Source of the DNA: Apostichopus japonicus
Lineage: Eukaryota; Echinodermata; Holothuroidea; Aspidochirotida; Stichopodidae
Reading direction: 5' to 3'
NCBI RefSeq assembly: GCF_037975245.1
Contig: NC_092562.1
Coordinates: 28,347,554-28,411,553 of the forward strand
Length of the DNA: 64,000 nt
Shown piece after piece: positions 17,348 to 29,230 of the stretch. Within the stretch, counting starts at the first letter, position 1, and each line of letters begins with the position of its first letter. Made by a program: the position numbers and the translations under genes. Below the pieces are notes generated by a model. It had not been told where the DNA came from, ran no database searches, and worked only from the letters and a program-made list of their open reading frames with translations.

Positions 17348-18770
17348 AGGATGGACTGGTGAAGGTTAACGAGGATATTGTTTGACGGTGATTATCCTCA
17401 GTTTATTTCTTCTGGTTCTAGACACATTTATAACCGGCTTCTTAATCGTACTCCTCCTGCGGCTGTAGCCAAATGGAATCTTCATTTCAATATCACAGCC
17501 ACCCAATGGGAGAATACTTTTCAAGCCCCGTTTCATTCTGTCAGAGATTCCAAGATATTTCCAATTTCCAATATTTCCAATTTCGCTTCCTCCATCGCAT
17601 TATTGGAACAAACTGACCACTACCGCCATAAATTAGGGCAAATTGATAACCCGCGATATCACTTTTGTGGCCGATATGACGAGACCCTGTTACATCTGTT
17701 TTGGGATTGCCCTATTATATCGAACTTTATTTTAGATGTGGAGCAAGCTATTTTTGGCAGTCAGTTTATATTTTTGAAGAAATACATATGCTTTGGGTAT
17801 CATTTTTCTGTGAATCACCCATATAATTCAGGGGCGTATCCAGGGGGGGGGGGCGCAACAGGCGCGGGCCCCCTATTGGCCGTTACCAAAAAAAAAAAAG
17901 TTTAGCAAAAAAAAAAAAAAAAAAATTGATGACGACCTTTATGTGAGATGTCGGTGATCGCTCAACCCCCCCTCCCGTATGCGAAGCTTCGCAGTACCAT
18001 GTTAGAAGACCGCCTCAATGCCTTGATCCTGTTATATTTCCATAAGGACATTGCCTTGGACTATGATGAAATTGTCAACATCTACAGTCGCAAGCATCCA
18101 CGAAGGATGACATTTCTTAACCCAATGGAAGAGAAGTAATTATCTCTGCGTCAGTTTCAGTCAAATTTAGCAGTAATGCAACCACTGTACAGTCAGACCA
18201 TTTTGCTATTGTTGCCAAACTTCATGTTGTAAATCATTGATAAACTAAAGTAAAATTCATAAATTTCTTAAAGGCTTTGATGGTGAAACTTGGCAATCAC
18301 CAGATTTCCCAGTCGGTCACAAGTTTTACAAACACTAAGTGACATGCCAGTCATACTAAATTGTGCATTTTGTGTCCATTTTTACTGGAAATGTTGCTTA
18401 TTATTAAGGTCGAAAAATGGATCACATATGGCACCATTTTGCATTTCAGCCCTTCTTCGAAAGCAAAAATTTTCCACCCCTCCCCTTAGACCCATCCCCC
18501 AGGACGGCGATCATTCATGCCTGACGCCCCCCCCCCCTAGTGGAAAATCCTGGATACGCCCCTGTTATTTCTTAATTTTTCATAGGCCTAAGTACTTCAT
18601 CTTCAGTAAAAAACAATTAGCCTACAAACACGGAAATGAGATGTAGGGATTTTTTTATATAAATTAAAATTTGCTTTTAAACTTGAGAAAGAACTCGAGC
18701 AAAGAGGCAAAGCTTTTATTTCTTACGAGCAGCTAAAATACTCATTTAGTAATTGCCGTATATACTGTTC
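17348..18770 (+). pseudogene. 3' end of a non-LTR retrotransposon ORF2 (L1/Tx1-like), split by a MITE
   Basis: The frame at 17378-17828 encodes the C-terminal part of a LINE ORF2: PPAAVAKWNLHF, then a CCHC-like motif in HFCGRYDETLLHLFWDCP, typical of L1/Tx1-type reverse transcriptase tails (family knowledge). The sequence is broken by the element at 17829-18564 and seems to resume with FLIFHRPKYFIFSKKQLAYK and FKLEKELEQRGKAFIS to about 18770. The reverse transcriptase core is absent (5' truncated), stops interrupt it, and it cannot be active. Confidence 0.75.
17829..18564 (+). mobile_element. hAT-like MITE with CAGGGGCGTATCCAGG ends, inserted in a LINE
   Basis: Perfect 16-bp inverted ends: CAGGGGCGTATCCAGG at 17829 and CCTGGATACGCCCCTG ending at 18564. 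A G-run follows the left end and a C-run precedes the right end. About 736 bp with no transposase. The flanking 8-mers (atataatt, ttatttct) do not match, so the target duplication is lost or the element is not simply inserted. Confidence 0.85.
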
Positions 18771-20060
18771 AGTAAATTACGATGCATCATTGTGATTGTT
18801 TTTGTATGTTCTCATCATTACTTGTATAAGGTTTTTGACCTTATTGTATTCAAATATGTACGAATTGGCACAAGAATGTTACCAATAAAGATACCAAGCG
18901 TGGTACCAAAATATATATATATATATTTAATAAACAGCATATCATGTGCTAACTTGCATCCAAGGTAATTACTTCCTATTTGGATAAACAATTAGATTAT
19001 TAATGTCTAATTAACAATCTAAATTAAATGACATATGCCTGCTAGGCAAAGTTGTACAATATATACTTAACCTAACAATAAGACAAAAGAGAAAAACTTA
19101 CAGACTATTAATGAGCCAGGTCGAAAACGTTAGCTACTGAAACTGTTTACGGTCAGTAAGGCGGAGACAGTGTTACCTACTACAAAACTGAAAACAGAAT
19201 GATAGCTGTAGTGAAAACAAACCTCTTCATTACCCTGAACAATTGCGAGTTTGACCTTATTATACAACCCTCTTATCTGTGGTCAGGGAGGAATTTTATC
19301 ACCATTTATTCCGTCCTGACTTGACCCTGACCTTTCACGGCACGGCACGGCGTTGTCACAGAATATTAGCACTAATCAAAATATATCTCAGAAAAGCTTT
19401 AGGGTTAACGTTTCAGCCAATCACAGGCATTACCTGGATAAACAATATGTCTGCGCCTTTGTGTAAACTTATGCTGACCCCGGTTTTCAGTGATGAACAA
19501 GGAATTACGTTAGTAATAGCCAAGCCTATACAGTCACTTTATTACGTTGAACAACCAAAGTAAAGCCTTCAGTTCCTTTTTTTTTTTTAATATGAACGCA
19601 ATGCATGTGTGTCCGGTGGCTGTGCTGAAGAATATTAAGTAGGCTAACAGTGGTCGGATTTGCACAGAATACTGTCGGCCTAAGTTATTACGTTACTTGA
19701 CAATTCGTCCATACATATGACTTCAAGTTCAATGTACACACTGAGACTGGAGTAGGCTAGGCCCTAAATACTAAATTAGGCAAAGGCCTAACACTTAATG
19801 TCAACGGATTTAGCTCGTTAGGCACCTGTACCTAATTATCTGAAAACGAAACTCATGATGAGGGACGTGTTGAAGATTCGTGTGGATCTTCCGGGCAAGT
19901 AGGTCTAGGCAGACTAGGCTATGTAATGTTTCTTCTCCAGACCTATGTTTGTTCAAACAAGAAGATATTAATGGGTGTAAATTATATTATAGGCCTATAC
20001 TTAGCAATTTTTATTCCTATATTAGATTAAATTAAAAAATATGTATATTCACTATTAGCG
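18771..20060. other. Intergenic, no gene recognised
   Basis: AT-rich. A short (TA)n lies near 18910. The frame at 19279-19563 has no recognisable domain. Confidence 0.4.
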
Positions 20061-20062
20061 CA

Positions 20063-20146
20063 ATATCGCCAACTATTTGGCGTTTTTTAAAATCTTCTAT
20101 ACCTAAGTGTAAAACAGAACCATCGCCAACTATTTGGCGTTTTTTC
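20063..20146. repeat. Duplicated hairpin plus T-tract
   Basis: atcgccaactatttggcg followed by ttttttt occurs twice, near 20065 and 20125. Each copy is a 6-bp stem (CGCCAA/TTGGCG) with a 4-base loop and a T-run. It precedes the related tandem array at 20185-20705. Confidence 0.8.
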
Positions 20147-20184
20147 TCTCTCTATATCTCATTGTGAAATAAAATTTGACTTTA

Positions 20185-20705
20185 TTAAAAACATAATAAC
20201 ATAATATCACAAACTACGCCAACTATAGTTCGCGAATTGGTCATGATTCAACAATTGAAAATATCGCCATAGTTGGTGAAGTTGAATTTAACAATATAAT
20301 AACATAATATCACAAACTACGCCAACTATAGTTCGCGAATTTGTTGTAATTCCACAATTGAAATTTTGCCAATTATAGTTGGTGAATTTCGAATTTAACA
20401 ATATAATAACATAATATCACAAACTACGCCAACTAGTTCGTGAATTTGCCATGATTCAAAAATTGAAAAATTTTGCCAACTAGTTGGTGAAGTTTGAATT
20501 TAACAATATAAAAACATAATATCACAAACTACGCCAACTAGTTCGCGAATTTGTTATAATTCCACAATTCAAAATTTTGCCAACTATAGTTGGCGAATTT
20601 TGAATACAACAATATAATAACCTATTATCACAAACTACGCCAACTAGCTCGCGAATCTTTCATTCAACCATAACAAAATTCGCCAACTAGTTGGTGAATT
20701 TTGGC
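20185..20705. repeat. Five ~105-bp tandem units built on a CGCCAACTA palindrome
   Basis: Units start near aacaatataataacataata and contain cacaaactacgccaacta then gttcgcgaattt. About 40 bp later comes the inverted counterpart ttgccaactatagttggtga. Each unit can therefore fold as CGCCAACT(AT)AGTT-type hairpins. Units differ at about 10-15% of positions by eye, and no coding frame runs through them. Confidence 0.9.
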
Positions 20706-20756
20706 AGATATGGTTATTATTATACAGGATCGGCGCGAGAACACTTCCTTGCGGGA

Positions 20757-20830
20757 GGCAGGGACGTATCCAGGAATTTGTAAAGGGGGCGGGGGGGGGG
20801 GGGGCAAAATTTCCAGTGATATGAGGGAGG
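20757..20830 (+). mobile_element. G-tract MITE fragment
   Basis: aggcagggacgtatccagga then aatttgtaaagg and a G-run, similar to the left ends of CAGGGGCGTATCCAGG elements. The right end was not found. Confidence 0.5.
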
Positions 20831-21088
20831 AGTCAAAAGGGAGGGGGTTAACAATTGAAGGTCCTTAGATGCGATCTGGTGCAATGTTTTGCCAGTTTCA
20901 TTATATCATATAATATCATATTGTCAGCAGATTTGTTCCTTTTTTAATTCTTTTACGTATTCTTTTACATATTATATCAGAAAGACAAACATAGTGCTCT
21001 TTTACAATTTTTCCAGTAAATATATGTTTCTTTTTCAATGACTGTAGTTTAATACATTTCACAAACTTAACGGACCGACAATATAAAC

Positions 21089-21233
21089 TTAAGGGAGTGG
21101 CACTCGTAGAATGTTGCAATTTCAAATATCTCTGGTAATGTTTAAAACAATGCAGAATGTATGATTAGGCTTAGTATATAAGGGTGTGTGTGACACTCAA
21201 AACTTACGACCCTATGAGCGCCGCTCCCTTTAA
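21089..21233. mobile_element. Small TTAA-flanked MITE (about 137 bp plus target sites)
   Basis: Inverted ends ttaagggagtggcactcgta (left) and tatgagcgccgctccctttaa (right) match over about 20 bp with a few differences. TTAA flanks both sides. Non-coding. Confidence 0.75.
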
Positions 21234-21715
21234 GCAATTTTTGTCGACATTATAGCAAATGCAGCCTTTTATATACATCAGTTACATTTGTTCTTAAGTA
21301 CTATGTCATAGTACGAAGAAAGCCTTACAAATATGGCATGTCATGTTTGAAGGCAAAACCAAATATACAATCCACATTTCACAGTGTGTTACTCTATGAT
21401 CAAGCATGTTTTGTTTTTCTTGGTTCCAAACAGAGACAAATTTCTTTGGCACAGAAGAGGAAAAGAAATTCCTTGGAAGAAGATGGTGGATCTTCAGAGT
21501 GATGATTGTATTCTATTACATATGCTTTCTCTGACAGTGTCATGATTTGTGCTTCATTACAATAAATTGACAGTACAGAAAGCATTCAAGTCTTATTAAC
21601 TCTTTTCTGACAGTGTTGGAAGCACCAGACAGTGCCAACCATTCTGAATCTCATGTTTCATTACATTCACAACTCGAATAACCCGTCTAATGTACTCACA
21701 CAGAAGTTTTCGAAA
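21234..21715. other. Intergenic, nothing recognised
   Basis: Ordinary AT-rich spacer. The small minus-strand frame near 21400-21585 has no domain. Confidence 0.4.
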
Positions 21716-21717
21716 TG

Positions 21718-22310
21718 CTTTTAGATGTCATGACATTTGCTATAACGTTATAACATGTGTTTAAACATTACTATAACATCTTTAAAACTTTTTCTGAAAC
21801 ATTTTAAAAACATTGTGCTGACATTGAAATAATGTGATATAAAACGTGAAAATGTTAACCTGCTATTTTAGCAACTCAACATGTAACGTTTTAATAACAT
21901 TTTTTTTATAACGTTGTCATAACATTTGTCAAAATGTTATTATGTCTTACAACATTTTGTGCAACATTTTAAAAACGTTGTGCTGACAGCGAAATAACGT
22001 TGTTTAAAACGTTGTGAAAACGTTATCCTGCTATTCTAGCGACTCAACATTTAATGTTTTAAATATTTTATAACGTTATTTTATAACGTTATCATAATAT
22101 TTCTCAAAATGTTATAATAACGTCTTTACGACATTTTCTGCAACATCTTAAAAACGTTGTGCCGATATCGAAATAATGTTATATAAAACGTTGTGAAAAC
22201 GTTATCCAAATATTCTAGCCACTCAACATTTAACGTTATTTATAACGTTTTCATAACATTTGTTCAAATAGTTTCCTGATATTTTAAAACATTTGTGTGT
22301 TTGCTGGGAA
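21718..22310. repeat. ~170-bp tandem repeat rich in AACGTT/ATAACATT
   Basis: Three full units and one partial unit. Each passes through ataacatttgtcaaaatgtt, gcaacattttaaaaacgttg, tgctgac, gaaata and tattctagcgactcaacat. The block ends in tttgtgtgtttgctggga. AACGTT and its shifts make it self-complementary over short stretches. Divergence between units is substantial, so it is old. Confidence 0.85.
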
Positions 22311-24647
22311 TACACTCAAAAACAAGAGAGATCGTATGTGTTTTGGTTGATTAATGTAAAAATGTGTAAACGTGCTTGGAGTAGGTCCAATTTCATTGAA
22401 GGTCAGAGGTGAAAACATTAAACCGTTGTAAGCATATTATCTAGGAGTAGGAGTACTACGGTACACTACAATACAGCCACGTGACACTCCCAAAATGAGC
22501 ACAAAAACCAATTGCTTATGGAGAATAACAAAAAAATCCCCAATTGATATGTTTAGGTTTTTCTAACAGAAAGTTTTCTCAAGATTGAAGAAAAACCTTG
22601 TTAGGTTTGTTATAGTCGATTTGGTCTATAATATCTCTGAAACAGTGTAACTGTAATATAATGACTAGAACATTAGGTGTATGTAGCCATAACAACGCTT
22701 AAGGTTAAATTTAAAGAAAGGATTTCGCATCTAAAGGCAATCATTGTTGATCATTTTATAAACATTTATCATGGATCAAACTTTAGTTGATGGGATAAAT
22801 CAAACGAGAGGTGTTATTAAACCATATAGCTATCACTCTGCACGGGTCTGGCCCCTGGACCCGCGGTCACGGCGATACGCAAGGTGTTAACAAAACACCT
22901 ATGTCGGCAAAGTTAGTCCTAGGACTGTCATTAACATGCTACAACGGCTAATGATAATACAAACCAAACAAGTTGTTTTCCCCTAAATTATTCGTGTATC
23001 TTCAACCACATCATATATAGTCTAGTGGTACCATCACTATGCCCTATCGTGCTTTCATGTCTAGGTATTAACGTTACAAAGTATTACCAACGCGTAAATA
23101 TTTTTATTTTATTTTACCTTCTTTTTTTGAAAGTGTAAATATCTTAAAGATGAGATCTCAAAGTAAAGAATGTTTAGATGCAACTGACACAGGTAATTTT
23201 TACCGATTATTTCTTTCTGCGAAACTAAGCCAAAACTATGGTCTCACTCTCCGCTTAGTTTCCCAGTAGTCTCTTTTGGAAATACACAATTAAGAAGGTC
23301 CTGATAAGCTCCCCCACCTTTTTAACAAAAGCTATATGTCCACCACTGAAGTTGATGGTATGTACTTGATGGATCTAATGACCTGTGAAATATGCTTGCA
23401 AACCGAAATTGAGTCCCACTTTCCAGAAAATCGCACCCCAAGCTTAGACCAGCCTAAGCCCCTGTTTAAGTTTTAAGAAAGAACTGAAACCATTAGCAGT
23501 AGCTTGGAAGAGGAGTTAACACCAGTGGCATCCTAAGCGGAGGAAGGAGGGGCGGTCCACCCCTGATACCAGACTCAAGGGGGGGGGGGTTGCCATTACA
23601 CACTCAAAAACAATGAAGAAACATTCACTAAAGAATGCTTATTCCTGAACAATAACATAATTCAAAGTTGTGCCAAGGAAAGCACAAGTTTAACTTATGT
23701 TTACAACAATTTCTCCAAAAATTAAAAGAAAATGTTTGTTTGTTTGTTCGGCTTCTTTGTTTTCAGTTTAAATAGAAATATGTTTTCTGTTTTTTTATGC
23801 TGTGAAAGTGATATTAATTTTTCCTCAGTCTATCCCAACAAATTTTAAGAACAGTTGAAACATTCCATTTTCAACAAGATATCTTGCAGGAAGCCTATAC
23901 TTAGCTGGCTTTAATTTCTTTAATAGGCCTTTGATGCTTTGCTCAACTAAAGGAGCCAACTAAACTCTTTGAATATGGAAAAATTGTTCAAACTACTGTG
24001 CATTTATTAATTTGTTATATTTGATCGAATACACTTTACGTGATCTATATATCAGCGGTGATGGTTATTGGTAATTGCAAATTGCCATGTTCTTTGTCAT
24101 CGTTATCATTTGAACTGTGAATATTAATAAAATTTCACCTTGTAGATTTCTTTATATTTATGTGTTATGGTTTTCATGCAAATTTATTTTCAACAATCTT
24201 CTCGTTAGAATTGAGTGAGCATAAAATATTGAATTGCCATAACGCAAAAACTGCCTGTGCATGGCGCTGCAGACAACTCCAATTAGGCCTATTTTTTTTT
24301 TTTATTATCAGGTTATGTTCTGAAGAAAAATGCATTTCCAGAGGCTGCTTAAAGTGGAGCTGACCTTAAATAAATGCAGCTGCTCACTTTTCCGAAGGTA
24401 AATATATAATCTCGTGGCACTGGGATAATGAATGAGAACTATATGCTGAAAGTTCTTACTTTCCTCACCAGCCCAGCTCCACATACCCCTCCTCCCAAAA
24501 TCAGAGTTATAATGTACCTAGTTTTCTTCTTATTAAAATGTTGCTTTCCTTGTAAAGAGAGACTCATTATTTCCATTTATGTCACTTAAAAATGTATTCT
24601 CACATCACTGCCCTCTCTTTCAGCTTTGTGCAACCAACCTCCCATCC
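22311..24647. other. Gene-poor spacer with a G-tract repeat fragment
   Basis: No coding region was supported on either strand. About 23523-23592 (caccagtggcatcctaagcg and a G-run) resembles a MITE left end without a partner. The rest is AT-rich with short frames only. Confidence 0.45.
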
Positions 24648-24655
24648 TCCACCAG

Positions 24656-25020
24656 CAGTGGTGTCGCCAGGCGGTAGGCTGGGGGGGGGGGACGTGCCCG
24701 CCCGAAAATATCGTGCGCACTCCCCGGTGCCCCCACCCCCACCCCAGATGCGATTTGTAGTGTTAAAAGAAATACTCAAACAAAAACTTAATCTGCCGGA
24801 CAGACAAAGCCCGAAAATTCTTTGAACATAAAGTTACTTCAAGTTTCAAAATATAGCACCAGATTGCATCTTATGACCCTTAATTAATCAAAAAATTATC
24901 TAAGACCTCTCCCTCAGGACGGCATTCACAAATAAACATTAATCGTGCCCCGTAATTAAGTGCTGTGCCCCCCTGTGCCCCCTGTATCCCCCAACATTGA
25001 AATGTCTGGCGACGCCACTG
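24656..25020 (+). mobile_element. hAT-like MITE with 8-bp target duplication TCCACCAG
   Basis: 365 bp. The left end CAGTGGTGTCGCCAGG and right end CTGGCGACGCCACTG are inverted repeats. TCCACCAG lies immediately on both sides (24648-24655 and 25021-25028), the 8-bp duplication expected of hAT transposition (family knowledge). Non-coding apart from chance frames. Confidence 0.93.
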
Positions 25021-25065
25021 TCCACCAGTGATCCGTAAGTCTAGTATTCTTTTATAGGAAGGCCT

Positions 25066-25373
25066 GTGGTCTGCGGTCTCCCCCTTCGCGAAGGAGGAGG
25101 CCGACCCCCCCCCCCCACTCGAGCATATTTTTTGTATGTTTTTATGATATCGCTAGTAATTTCAAGCTTGGATGCAACTTACAAGGCCTGGGAAGTGCCA
25201 TTTCCAGCGATCTGGGAGGCATTTTCAGACAAAATTTTCTTGTTCGCCTCGCGCCAACTAATGGTGCCGCTACGCTTATATAGTTTTCAATGCAGAATCC
25301 ACGGCTCTGATAGTTTGCCTACAGGTTCCCCCCCCCCCCCGCCTCCCTTGGCAAATTCCTGGCTACGCGCCTG
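25066..25373 (+). mobile_element. hAT-like MITE of the CAGGCGCGTAGCC family, damaged left end
   Basis: The right end ggcaaattcctggctacgcg then cctg and the interior (tttttatgatatcgctagta; aaggcctgggaagtgccatt) closely match the intact element at 40944-41236. The expected left terminus CAGGCGCGTAGCC is not recognisable. The shared core is at about 25180-25285. Confidence 0.8.
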
Positions 25374-25870
25374 TGGTCCTTGGAGTAACAACCTTGTTTT
25401 GCAATTGTTTAACCTATTTTATCTGTATATTCCAAAAGAACCAGCCTGATTGTACTTTAAATGTTAAATGCATACATTAAAATACTTTCATCAAGTACTG
25501 CGATTTGTTTAGCACTCATGTTGCTGTGTTTGTAATACTTGTTATTGTCACTTTATATCAGTTGAAAGTGGTCTATGCTGCTACTTTTTCATTTTTAGTT
25601 TATTTCCACTTCAAAGAAGCAGCAGCAATATAAAATTGTATAAGAAGACATATTTGTCTCAAAAGTTATTGAGAAAAATTGATTTTTTTTTATTTTTTTT
25701 ATTTTTATTTTTTATATTATTGTCATCTTTAATGAGGGAAGTTCTTCTAAGCGCAGAAGCACTGTTTTCCAGAGTAGCCCTCAGTAATTAATATCAACTA
25801 ATTCAGTTCAAAGTCACATGTGAAAATATAAGTACATGTCAAAACATTGACATGGTAAAATGTCTTCACC
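25374..25870. other. Intergenic, nothing recognised
   Basis: AT-rich with a T-run near 25681-25715. No coding frame with features. Confidence 0.4.
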
Positions 25871-25871
25871 T

Positions 25872-26130
25872 CATAATAATAATTCTCAGTTCTTATATAG
25901 CGCAACTTACAATATTAAAGTCTCGCCGCGCTGTACTTAACCCTGGTCATTGGTAACTTGTCACACCCACACACCAAAGTGTGCACAATTCAAACAATTT
26001 CTCCTGGGGCACCACAGCCACGTGTCCTCCGGGGGACTCCCCATAGGGTGCAGCCACAAACCGGCACACGCAACTATAATAACAAGTCATCTCGCAAGTC
26101 CAAATTTTTACACCTTGGTTAATTGTTGTA
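25872..26130 (-). repeat. tRNA-derived SINE family B, copy lacking the tRNA head
   Basis: Shares the body of the copy at 51958-52372: tggtcattggtaacttgtca, cacaccaaagtg, tttctcctggggcaccac, gactccccatagggtgcagc. The (ATA)n tail is at the left (25872), so the element is on the minus strand. The tRNA-like 5' part is missing. Confidence 0.75.
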
Positions 26131-26480
26131 AACATATCAAAATAACTTTGCACTAACATAAGGATGGATGTTAATCCCGCAGAGCCACACCAACAGTAAA
26201 CATATTACTCGTGTGTGTAACTTCAGCTGAATGTTAAGGGTAATTGAAAACACGTGTGTTAAATTACGAGAAGTTAAGGGTAAATGTGACTCCTGTACGG
26301 CGACAACCAAATGGGTACATATACCATTCGTGTGTATAAAATCACCCGATTATGATTAGATAATAAAACAAATCGTTTGTAAAATTACTAGAAATCAAAG
26401 GTAAATGTATATCCCACACATGTACATGACTTCCCGCGAGGAGTCTATAGCAACAATGGACTTTGATGAATACCTTTACC
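26131..26480. other. Intergenic, nothing recognised
   Basis: AT-rich spacer; no gene or clear repeat seen. Confidence 0.35.
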
Positions 26481-27260
26481 CAGTGGCGTCACCAGACTTT
26501 TCAGTCTGGGGGGCACAGGGGGGGCACCAGCATTTGATGGGGGTCACTTAATTGGATACGGATCGCCATCCTGGGGGAGGGGTCTAAGGGGAGGGGGTGC
26601 CCCCTCCAGGCGCGGCAGAACGGGAAAATTATTGGGGGGGGGGCTTATGTGTAGAGACTATCTAAGCGGAGCGCCACCATCGGTTGGCGCGGAGCGTACA
26701 AGAAATTTTTGGGTTTTTCAAACCCCCAGATGGCCGGAAACGGCACTTCCCGAGTGTTTTATGCTGCGAATACCTAGCCCTAAAATATGGGTCTCAAGCC
26801 TGCAATTTCTCAGATTGCACGTAAAAGTCTGTAAAAACATTGTAATTTGTATATTCGATGGTGTTTTAAGAGAGTAGCTGTTACTCGTAGTGTACTCGCA
26901 AAGACGTTTTTGAGTGTAGTAAGGGGATGTTGGAGAACTGGCTGAAATGAAGCAAGTCATTGGCCTAAGACGAAGTTGTGTTGCGCTTACCGGTACTCAC
27001 ACTCACTGCTTCCACTTTTCACGGGGCGTGAAGACGCGGTTGGGGTGACAATGTGGTCTATAGCCAGGGGACGGGCCGAGGGTCCCCCCAGCATTTACTA
27101 AAATTATTACACCTATATAGTATACGTGTGCATCGGACAGATCGACAAGTATGCATTGAAAAATGGGCAGATGCACGTTTCGGAGCCTTGGTAAATATGG
27201 GGGGGGGGGGCTTATCATGCATTTGCCCCCTCAACTTTTTCATTGATTCCGCCGCCACTG
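26481..27260 (-). mobile_element. Composite hAT-like MITE, CAGTGGCG ends
   Basis: Starts CAGTGGCGTCACCAGA and ends gattccgccgccactg. It carries several G-tracts and an inverted copy of the shared core at 26655-26755 (agcggagcgccaccatcggt; gatggccggaaacggcactt). Flanking 8-mers do not match. The internal G-tracts near 26506-26640 and 27199-27210 suggest nested or joined elements. Boundaries are tentative. Confidence 0.6.
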
Positions 27261-28885
27261 CCCCCCTCCCCTTTGGAAAATTTTCGCATACGGAGGATGG
27301 GCTAGATGCAAAATGCTGCCACATTTGATGCTAAATTCGATCTGAAGATATCTCCAGAAATTGCTATTTTTGAGGTAATGATTTTAACAAGGGGCAGAAT
27401 TTTGCAGAGGATATGAACCACAGGCTGTCGATATTATACCTAACCGTATATCACTAGAACCTACATTTGTTGAATTAATGTGTGCATGACCCCCGACTCC
27501 TTTCTTATCTTTCTCGTTTTCGCCCATTATCTGTTAAGATGTAACAGGTTCCAGCATCGTTATTGGCTCCTATCAGGGATCTCACCATGCAATCCAAAGT
27601 TTGATCACACATCGAGTATGGCTCAGTATGCAGGTGTGAACATTCGCCATTTGTTCCTACAAGCATCTAACCTCAAATGACCTCTGCACCCCCTACACAA
27701 CAGGGTTAATATATGGGTCCACAAATATAGGCAAGTATGGTGCCTGCGGACCCTCACATTCTCACATTTCGTCAGCTCCTAACCTGTCAACCTCAGACCA
27801 AGGCAACATATTGCAGTACCCTCCCTTCTCACAGTCATGTAGCTCGCGAAGCGGACGTGTATATCCGCTGGTATGGCGTGAGCACTGACACATTCAATGT
27901 AAATATCGACACCTGTTGTGATGGTGCAGGTCACGACTTCGATACCCGACGTTCAAGGATAAACTTTTTCATTTTTTCGCAGCTCATTTGAAGAAAATAC
28001 GAATTACTGTGCTTCTTTGTCCTTATGAAAAACCAACTCAGATGATGGGAGTTGAATATAACAAAATATATATATATTTTTTTACCAACCCAAATCTCAG
28101 ATGGGGGGGCACTCGCTGAGACTAATAGCTGAGACTAACGCATATTTCAATTGAACAAAATAAAACAGTCACTCAAAAAGAATACAAATTGGAAGGAGAC
28201 AATTTTTGGGGGGTCATCTTTAATGAGAGTAGTCCTGCTCAGTGCAGAAGCACTGCTTTCCAGAGGAGCCCTCAAAACAATTCGAGAGAAACAGATGCAT
28301 GCTATGATTAAATTATGATTTATCATACGATGAAGCTTCTATATAGAATAGAGTGAAACCCTATGCGAATTACACACTCACGGCCTATCATGGATATGAC
28401 TACCATTTGCACTTTAAAATGAGTATAGCCCATGCCCCAATTTCATTCCATACGCTATGATAAATATCCTAACTGTGATCAAAGATAACACAATATACTT
28501 ACGGAAGCCGTTAGCATGACATGGCAGGATTTGGAATTTAGTTTTTTCATTTCCGTTTTTACGGTATTGACATATTTCGGTCATATCCTATATATAGGTA
28601 TGACAGTATTAGGAACGTCAGTTTCACTTTGACCTAACTGGACGTCATTATGATTACCGCCGCGTTAAAAAAAAACACAAAAAACATGTATGGTACTGAA
28701 ACGGTGCGCCAATGACATCCAGTAAAATGAAGGCAAGCATAGAAGGCAGTTTTAATTGAAATAAAATAATCCTTCTATTTCAAAGCACTGGAACTCGATA
28801 CAACATCTACTTAGGCTTTATGCTATATGGTGTGTTTCATTTTGACTTGTATTACATTGACGAAATCGTGTGAGGTCTATATTCG
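27261..28885. other. Gene-poor spacer
   Basis: No supported gene. Small frames at 27480-27680 and 27737-27991 lack any domain. A short (TA)n lies near 28066, and the sequence is otherwise AT-rich. Confidence 0.4.
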
Positions 28886-28889
28886 GAAT

Positions 28890-29230
28890 TCCATATGTAT
28901 CACATATATCCGAAATATTATTTATATGCATGTCCAAAATTATATGAGCATGTCCATAATAACATAGGAGTGTCGAAAAATAATCTACGCGTGTCTAAGG
29001 TAATGTAATTATGTCCAAAATGATATGAGATTATCCAAAATAATCTAAGAGTGTCGAAAAAATAATTTAAGAGTGCCGAATGTAACTGCTAACTTCCACT
29101 TAATATTGAACATTTTTTTGGCGTTTGAATAGTTGTCGCGATCAAACACCAAAATATTCAATACCAAATTGAAGTTAGCAGTTACATTCGACACACTTAT
29201 TATACTTTGGACATGCTTACATTATATGGG
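28890..29230. mobile_element. Fold-back element with ~20-bp GTCCAAAATAATAT subrepeats
   Basis: About nine loose copies of a gtgtccaaaataatatgag motif run from 28925 to 29075. An inverted repeat follows: gccgaatgtaactgctaact (near 29075) and agttagcagttacattcgac (near 29172), with about 75 bases between them. The right arm continues into tttggacatgc, the inverse of gcatgtccaaa on the left. A related copy without the right arm lies at 58400-58670. Confidence 0.75.

Noticed and set aside
19279-19563. 94-residue plus-strand frame
   Set aside because: No family motif or splice evidence; its length is compatible with chance.
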